Below, one piece after another: positions 58,071 to 64,000 of a DNA stretch of 64,000 nucleotides (the stretch's first letter is position 1; each line of letters opens with the position of its first letter). Both the position numbers and the translations under genes were made by a program. Source of the stretch: Boswellia sacra (lineage: Eukaryota > Streptophyta > Magnoliopsida > Sapindales > Burseraceae); assembly GCA_013180625.2 (NCBI GenBank), contig SNVD02000348.1, positions 62,001-126,000 on the forward strand, given 5' to 3'. A model generated the notes under the pieces. It was not told where the DNA came from, made no database searches, and was given only the letters and a program-made list of their open reading frames with translations.

Positions 58071-59100
58071 AAAAGTGTTACAAATGTGGCTTCAAATTAA
58101 GCCCTATAAAATTCAGAAAATGAAAATGGTGGACAAAGTGGAGCACTCAAGTGATGATTTTATAAGGTAAAATGGTCTTGAGTGAATTCAAGTAAGGCAA
58201 GTAATCGCACAAGCGGGATTATGGGTTAGGCAAAATGCTTTAATGCGTTAGGCACAAATCTAAGCCGTACACAGCGCAGTTGACATGTATGGCTATGACT
58301 TGTTCCAATTGCCTACAAATAGGCCTTGAATCTTGGCATTGCGATATACCATTCCATCCCCAAAATAGAGTGAAGCAAAGCAAGCTTCTCAAGTTGGGAG
58401 AAATTTTTCCTTGAGTGTTTTGAGTGTTTGTGAGGTGTGTGCTTGCTTGTGTGAGATACTTAGCTTATTGCTAAGTCTTTAGCGAGAGCGAAAGCCAAAG
58501 GGTGTACTTGGGCTTTGGGAAGTGAGGTTGAGAGTGAAAGAGAAATTATCTCTTGTTGTCCTATACAGTACATGGAAAATGTATACAAAAAGGGAGAATA
58601 GAGGAAGATAGAACAAATTCAATAATGTCACTCTCGTATATCATTATTCTAAGTTGTTATTATTTTAATCTCTTATTTGTTGACTATTTCTGCTCTTCTT
58701 CTTGATCTCCAAGTCCCCAAAGGAGAAGAACCAATCTATAGCATTTACATCAAGCTATTAAATACTATACATATCAATCCCTTCAATTGGAATCTGAAGA
58801 AGAAAAAGTTAAAGCCGTTTGACTCTTGAACCCTCCTATTATTTATTTTTTACATTTTTTTTAATCATAATTTTTCATTTTCGTTTTAAGTGGGCAAAAA
58901 TCCTGTTGCAATACTGAAGTCCATGTGGGTCTTTGACAGTAAAAATGGAAGTCAAGACAAATTTTACCTCTGCTTAGGAAGTTACAATTAGGGAGATCTG
59001 CTAGTGTAGCAGCTAACAAATAGTATTTACAAAAACTTGAGCAGCCAAAAATGAATCAGGATGGCTTTTTCTTTTGAAATTCTACAAGATGGGGGCATTT
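58071..59100 (+). other. LTR-like or promoter-like non-coding region
   Basis: A TATA-like cctacaaataggcc lies near 58311-58325, followed by a G-rich leader (gagtgttttgagtgtttgtgaggtgtgtgc) at about 58414, similar to the R/U5 part of plant LTRs. No terminal repeat pair, PBS or ORF was found. The remainder holds nothing I can identify. Confidence 0.3.
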
Positions 59101-59109
59101 AATTCCTCA

Positions 59110-60402
59110 ACAAAGTGTTGTTTCAGATAAAAAATTCAATAACTGGATTTGATAACAGGGAAACTGGTTAGTAAACTGAAATTTTTCGATAATTCTAGGG
59201 TAGTCCAAAAATTTTTTGTCCTAATCTAGGCATTCTGCTGAAAGTCAGAAATATAGGTTACTCCATGAACTCTGTAACGTGTGCTGTTTACAGGTGACCT
59301 GTTCATACTTTGTTGAAGCAAATTGCAATATCTGCAAAGTGATATGCTGATACATGTTACATGTACAATCTCAACCCAATGGCATCTTCATGTCTGACTT
59401 GGAAAAATCTGATACTACCGTCTAATGCCCAGTATCAGAGAGAGATACACAGAAGAAAATCCAGCTTTAATTCCCTCTTTGTTGATAATCATCATTATCA
59501 TTCTGTGAAAGCAGAAACAATCGAGTCCATATTCAGGCAGAAAAGTCCATCATTAGTCCAACCCGGCCCTGCACCAAAGGAATCATGATTACAAAACATT
59601 TTGCATGCTGGACTTCTGACATGAAAAAGTTCAAAAGGGTAATACATTTGCCAAACTGGAAATTTTGTATCTTTGATCCCAGTGAGACTATATGCTAGAG
59701 CAAATACTTTGCACATGTCTTTAACGGAGATAGTAAACTTATCATAAACCATCTTGTTTTGTTCATTTATATCTCTTATGGTCTCCTAGAATGAATCAAT
59801 AAGGACCTTTTATAATTTAGCATTGATGAAATGGCAAACATCACCAGAAGGACCATGGACTGTCTTTTGTAAAAATGCTAACATGAAAATGTTCATTTGT
59901 AAGGAAACCAAGAATAGAGAAATGCCTTAAATTGCTTGTGGAAAAGAACAGAACCCACTGTTTCCCCCTTGAGGTGGATTGCATATAAAGAGCCATTCTA
60001 ACAATTGATGCTTCAGACTCTATTGAAACTGAAGAGAATATAGACAGTCATAAAGTGAAGTGAGTATTAGACTGTTGGTCAAGGTTCGAATAATTAGAAG
60101 ACGGGCACAGGATTAGTAACTGAGTTACGGTGAAAATTTCCAACTTCTTTTTCCAAACTTGACAAGGTCTAATATCAAATGAAGCATGAAATAATTTTAT
60201 TGAGAAATAATTCATAATGATGTTGATACCTTAATTGACACATTGCTTCAAAGACGCCTACAACTCAGCCGTAGGCGCTGAAAAATCTGTAAAAGTGAAT
60301 AAATACTAGATGAAAAAAATAATAAAATGTTTTATAGGATATTAAGCATTGAAGATAAAGGAGATGAGCATATGGACCTGTTGAAGCTACCAAGCATTCC
60401 TC
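59110..60402. repeat. Duplicated 3' flank of the CNL gene (copy 2)
   Basis: Non-coding DNA downstream of the intact CNL gene, collinear with 10740-12016 downstream of the split pseudogene. It marks the extent of the duplicated unit. Confidence 0.75.
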
Positions 60403-63400
60403 TTAGCTCATATTTCTTCGGCCGATGTCCTGTCCACAAATTTTCCTTCCATCAATACTAATGTCAGAGACATAAGCAATCTTAGGCCAGTTCACACTCG
60501 TTTCGTTATGACTGTCTCTGAATAACTGGGGACATTTTGAAATATCCAGGCTTTGTAATCCTTTGACGTAACGCATTGCTTTAAGCAAAGATGACAATTC
60601 AAGACACTCAGAAATTTCAAGCCTCTGAAGTAATGTGAGGTTGATAATCCACTCTGGTAAACTCTTTAAGCTAGAACAACTTCTGAGGTTCAGATTTTGC
60701 AGTGAAGTAGCATCTTGAAGCCCATCAGGCAGTGACATTAACTTTGGTAGATCTCCAAGTTTCAATGTGCGGAGACATTTGAGGCCTTGCAATTTCATTC
60801 CATCCTCTTCTTCATTTGACCAATGAATGTCTCTGCATTCTTTGATCTCAAGTTCTTCAAGGGCAGTGAGATATCTCAAACCTTGAGGCAGTGACCTTAG
60901 CCTTCCACAACCACTAATTGAAAGAAAGCGGAGAGAAGTTAACCCTCTGAACGCTTCTCCGTGTAGACATAATAGTTTAGGGCAACTCGATATGTGCAGA
61001 TGCTCAAGTGCAGGAAGATTTTGCAGCACTTCCTCTGGCAGTGTCACTAGATCCATTATACTATCAATAGCCAAGTGTTTCAGTTTACAAAGATGGAAGC
61101 CAGAGGATGAAATGTTTGCTGCTAACCTTTCTGCTGTTTTTGCTTCAATCATCAGTGTCTGCCGTACAAATCTTTCATTAACATTCTTGAGCTCCAGTTC
61201 TTCAAGGAGTTGATGCAATGGGAGGCATGGCAACTGGGGGCAGTGACCAACATCTAACTTTGAAAGACAAGGGAATGATGGCAGTAATTGCTTTTGTCGT
61301 GGTGGCTTACACTCACCATTGGATGCTTCTGCTGTTCTATCCTTCTTGTCACTAGCCTCATCAATTGCTTTCCTCCAACATCCCTTCAAATTCGGCAAGT
61401 CAAATAGCCTAAGTTCTTTTAGGCATGGGAAGAAATCTGCTGTTTTTCCTCTCTCAGGTTTCGGAAAAGATGAACAAGATCTATCATTGCTGATTTCTAT
61501 ATACGCCACTGCAGTTACCTCTTCAAGTTTGAGAACCTTAAGCTTGGGAGGTTGACTAAACAGTGGGATCTCTAGACACCTGTGACATCTCCAAATGATG
61601 ATCTCAAGAAGATTTGGGAGCAATAAGGACAAGTCAGAAATGATCCAATCTGGAAACCTTCCACCTCTGTACCCATAAATATGAAACTCTTTAAGATCTG
61701 AATGTGGTTGGAGACTTTCCAATAACTCTTCGTCTTCATAAATGATTTTGTGATCATTAACTTCTCTTTGCCATTCTAATCTCAAGACCTGTAGGTTTTG
61801 CTTGCCCTTTAGGTTTGCTTCTTTGGAATCTGATGCATCAGTTTTCATGTTCTCCAGTTTAGCAATTGTTAGCTCTCCTCTGAGATTGTTTAGGTGCTTC
61901 AATTCCATCAGGCTCCCTCTACTCCTAAGGGAGGAACAATCTTTTCCAACTACAAATCTTGATAATGTCTGGAGAGCAGTAAGTTGCCCCAGTCCACATG
62001 GCATGTGTATCAAACCAATGCACTGATCAATCTCCAGATGCCTAAGATTAGTCATTTTTCTCGTATCTCTTGGCAGTTTCTCTAACATTTTGCAGGAGCT
62101 GAGTTTCAAAGTCTGCAAATTCTGCAACCTGGTAATGGAATTCGGGAGTGTTCTAATAACTTCATTCTTGGAGAGATCAAGATACCTCAAATGCTTTAAC
62201 TTGCCAATGTAAATTGGCACACAATCAACTCCAGTGTTATGCAGATCAAGTGCACGTAAATGCTGAAAACTTGAAACGATTTCATCATGAGAAACTTTAC
62301 TCAGTATTCTATGATAGATTGGTTGCACAGGCAAAAGAAGCGTCCGGATTTTGTGTGCTTTTAGCAAGGGGCTTGGAATTTTCCAAGACGAATCTAACAC
62401 AGAATCAAAAGATACATGACGAATCCTTTCAGACATGTTTTTTGCATCCAAATCCACTAGAGAGCTATCACTCCCAGAAACTGATTGTGCAAGATCATGT
62501 ATAAGATCATGCAGTTTGAAACTTACTACATTGCCTAAGTGATCATACTCTACATCCTGGAAAAATGACCTTAATAACTCCAGGAAATAGTGGTCACCAA
62601 TTTCCTCAAGCTGTTGGACTCTATTCGATGACTGAATAAACCCTTGCGCCATCCAAAGTTTCACCAGTGTTTGCTTATTGATTTCATAATCTTTCGGAAA
62701 CAATGAACAATAAGCGAAGCACTGCTTCAAATACGAGGGAAGCTGATCGAAGCTCAGCTTCAGTATTGATAACATATCATCTGTATCATAAGTTGTCTCT
62801 GAAAGTTCAGAGTTCTTGAAATAGAGCCTCTCAGATTCTGTATCTTTGGAATACAAAAGGCTTCCTATGGACCTTATGGCTAGGGGAACCCCTGCACATT
62901 TTCTCACAATCTCCTTTCCAATTGCTACGAGGCCTGAATTTTCTGGCTCCTTCCCTTGTTTAAATGCCATTTCCTTAAATAAATACCAAGACTCTTCACT
63001 TGGCAGACCCTTAAGAGCATAGCTTGAAATTGTTCCTGTAATATCGGCAACCAATTGAGTACGAGTAGTCACAACTATCTTACTCCCCCTCGAACCCCTC
63101 ATAAACAAATCTCTCAATTTTAGCCATCTATCACGGTCTTCATTCCACAAATCATCCAAAACAAGTAAAAATTTTCTACCATCAATTTCCTTCCTAAGGT
63201 GAGCCTGTAAGCTCTCCATCTCAAGATTTTCAAACTTAGCATGTCTTGCTGATTCTAGAACTCTTTGTACAATGACTTTCACATCAAAGACATTAGAGAC
63301 ACACACCCACATTCTTAGCTCAAAATGTCTTTTGATTTTCTCGTCATTGTACACAAGTTGAGCAAGCGTTGTCTTTCCAATCCCCCCAATTCCAACTATC

Positions 63401-63988
63401 GGAATTACTGAAACATTCTCTGTAACACTAATGGAATCCAGTAACATTCCTATAACAGCATTCTTATCATCCTCTCTCCCTATAACTTCTTCTGCACGAA
63501 TAAAAGAATAAGTCTGCTCTCTTTGATATTTCTCAACTCTCATCTCTGCGAAACGATCATTAAAGTGGTATTTGATCTTATCAGCAGCTATATCATCTAA
63601 TCTCTCCCTGATATCTCTTATCTTATGACTCATCTTAAAACAATAAGCAACATGTTTCAACTTTGCAAACAAAACATTTACCTTGTTCAGTTTCACCTTC
63701 TTTTTCTCCACCATTTTCCTGGCTAGAACTTACTGTTGAGAAATCATCTAGCAAGTCATCTGCATCAAAAAAGGCATCTTTGAGCTTCCCAAGCCAGTCT
63801 CTAATTTCATGGCTCTTTGCATGCTGCTCCTCCGCATCCAAAAGCACAGCTTTGATAGCAGAAACTGTGTGCTTGAACTTCTCAATCTCTTCCCTTACAT
63901 TGCACAACAGCCGCATCTCTTGCAAGCCTAGTTTCCCAAGGTTTCCAAGGATCTCATCAGCAACATTATACAACACTGCTTCTGCCAT
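60403..63988 (-). CDS. CC-NB-ARC-LRR (CNL) disease resistance protein, one frame break near the N terminus
   Basis: Intracellular immune receptor of the RGA-type CNL class. Start MAEAVLYNVADEILGNLGKL at 63988. Residues ~1-85 form the Rx-N coiled coil (63988-63737). Frame 2 runs 63714-60403 (1103 residues): P-loop GIGGIGKTT (108-116), kinase-2 LLVLDDLW (183-190), RNBS-B SKIVVTTRT (211-219), GLPL-type GVPLAI (275-280), RNBS-D CFAYCSLFPKDY (332-343), MHD-type LHDLIHDLA (401-409), then ~650 residues of leucine-rich repeats. Apart from the frame break everything is open. The break is one extra T at about 63732 (FSTVSSS where the paralog has FSTEV), creating the splice-donor-like GTAAGT. Removing it restores the frame; splicing is discussed in the findings. 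ADP/ATP switch residues look intact. Whether it is functional is unknown. Confidence 0.85.
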
Positions 63989-64000
63989 TTTCTTCTTTTT

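Noticed and set aside
1..64000. tRNA, rRNA or microRNA genes
   Set aside because: Only short tRNA-complementary PBS sequences were seen; no cloverleaf, rRNA block or clear miRNA precursor was found by eye.

Overview
The window is nuclear DNA of a flowering plant, most likely a eudicot. It is AT-rich, has no bacterial-style operons, and consists of two tandem CC-NB-ARC-LRR (CNL) resistance-gene copies buried in nested LTR retrotransposons. I cannot name the species. Element boundaries were set by hand from LTR ends (TG...CA), primer-binding sites (PBS), polypurine tracts and target-site duplications (TSDs).

Layout. 1-8274: 3' part of an Athila-type Ty3/gypsy element (A) with decayed pol. Between pol and its 3' LTR it carries two unusual cargo segments: a Cys-rich ORF and a broken copy of a LOG-type cytokinin-activating gene. 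8275-10389: gag and 5' LTR of a second Athila copy (B) on the minus strand. 10390-12016: an old copia-LTR scrap, then the duplicated downstream flank of the CNL gene. 12017-13267 and 36741-39036: the two halves of one CNL pseudogene (minus strand). It was split by a 2.85-kb solo LTR (I, 13273-36735). Into I were inserted a SIRE-like copia element (13295-24249, TSD taagt) and a second solo LTR (J, 27043-36686, TSD gaatg). The SIRE-like 3' LTR holds a Tork-like copia (G, 18942-23769, TSD gaagg), and J holds a non-autonomous Athila element (C, 28471-35005, TSD ataat). 39178-44669: a complete but mutated Tork-like copia (H, TSD ctttc) just upstream of the pseudogene start. 44675-47804: intergenic DNA with a microsatellite and a small fold-back element. 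47810-56795: a ~3.95-kb solo LTR (F, TSD atatg) containing a gag-pro-only gypsy element (E, 50292-55320, TSD tctg), whose 5' LTR contains a solo Athila LTR (D, 50672-52200, TSD tagag). 56801-60402: an unrecognised gene fragment, LTR-like sequence and the second copy of the CNL downstream flank. 60403-63988: a nearly intact CNL gene (minus strand) with one frame break near its N terminus.

How it fits together: a tandem CNL duplication was followed by repeated retrotransposition that destroyed one copy and left the other almost whole. The main points of interest are element G, which has one LTR and ends exactly at its PBS yet has a perfect TSD; the LOG-like capture and Cys-rich ORF in Athila A; a long 5/10-bp-phased heat-shock-element-like array in the LTRs of E; RY-motif pairs in the LTRs of H; and a four-copy palindromic motif in the Athila LTRs.
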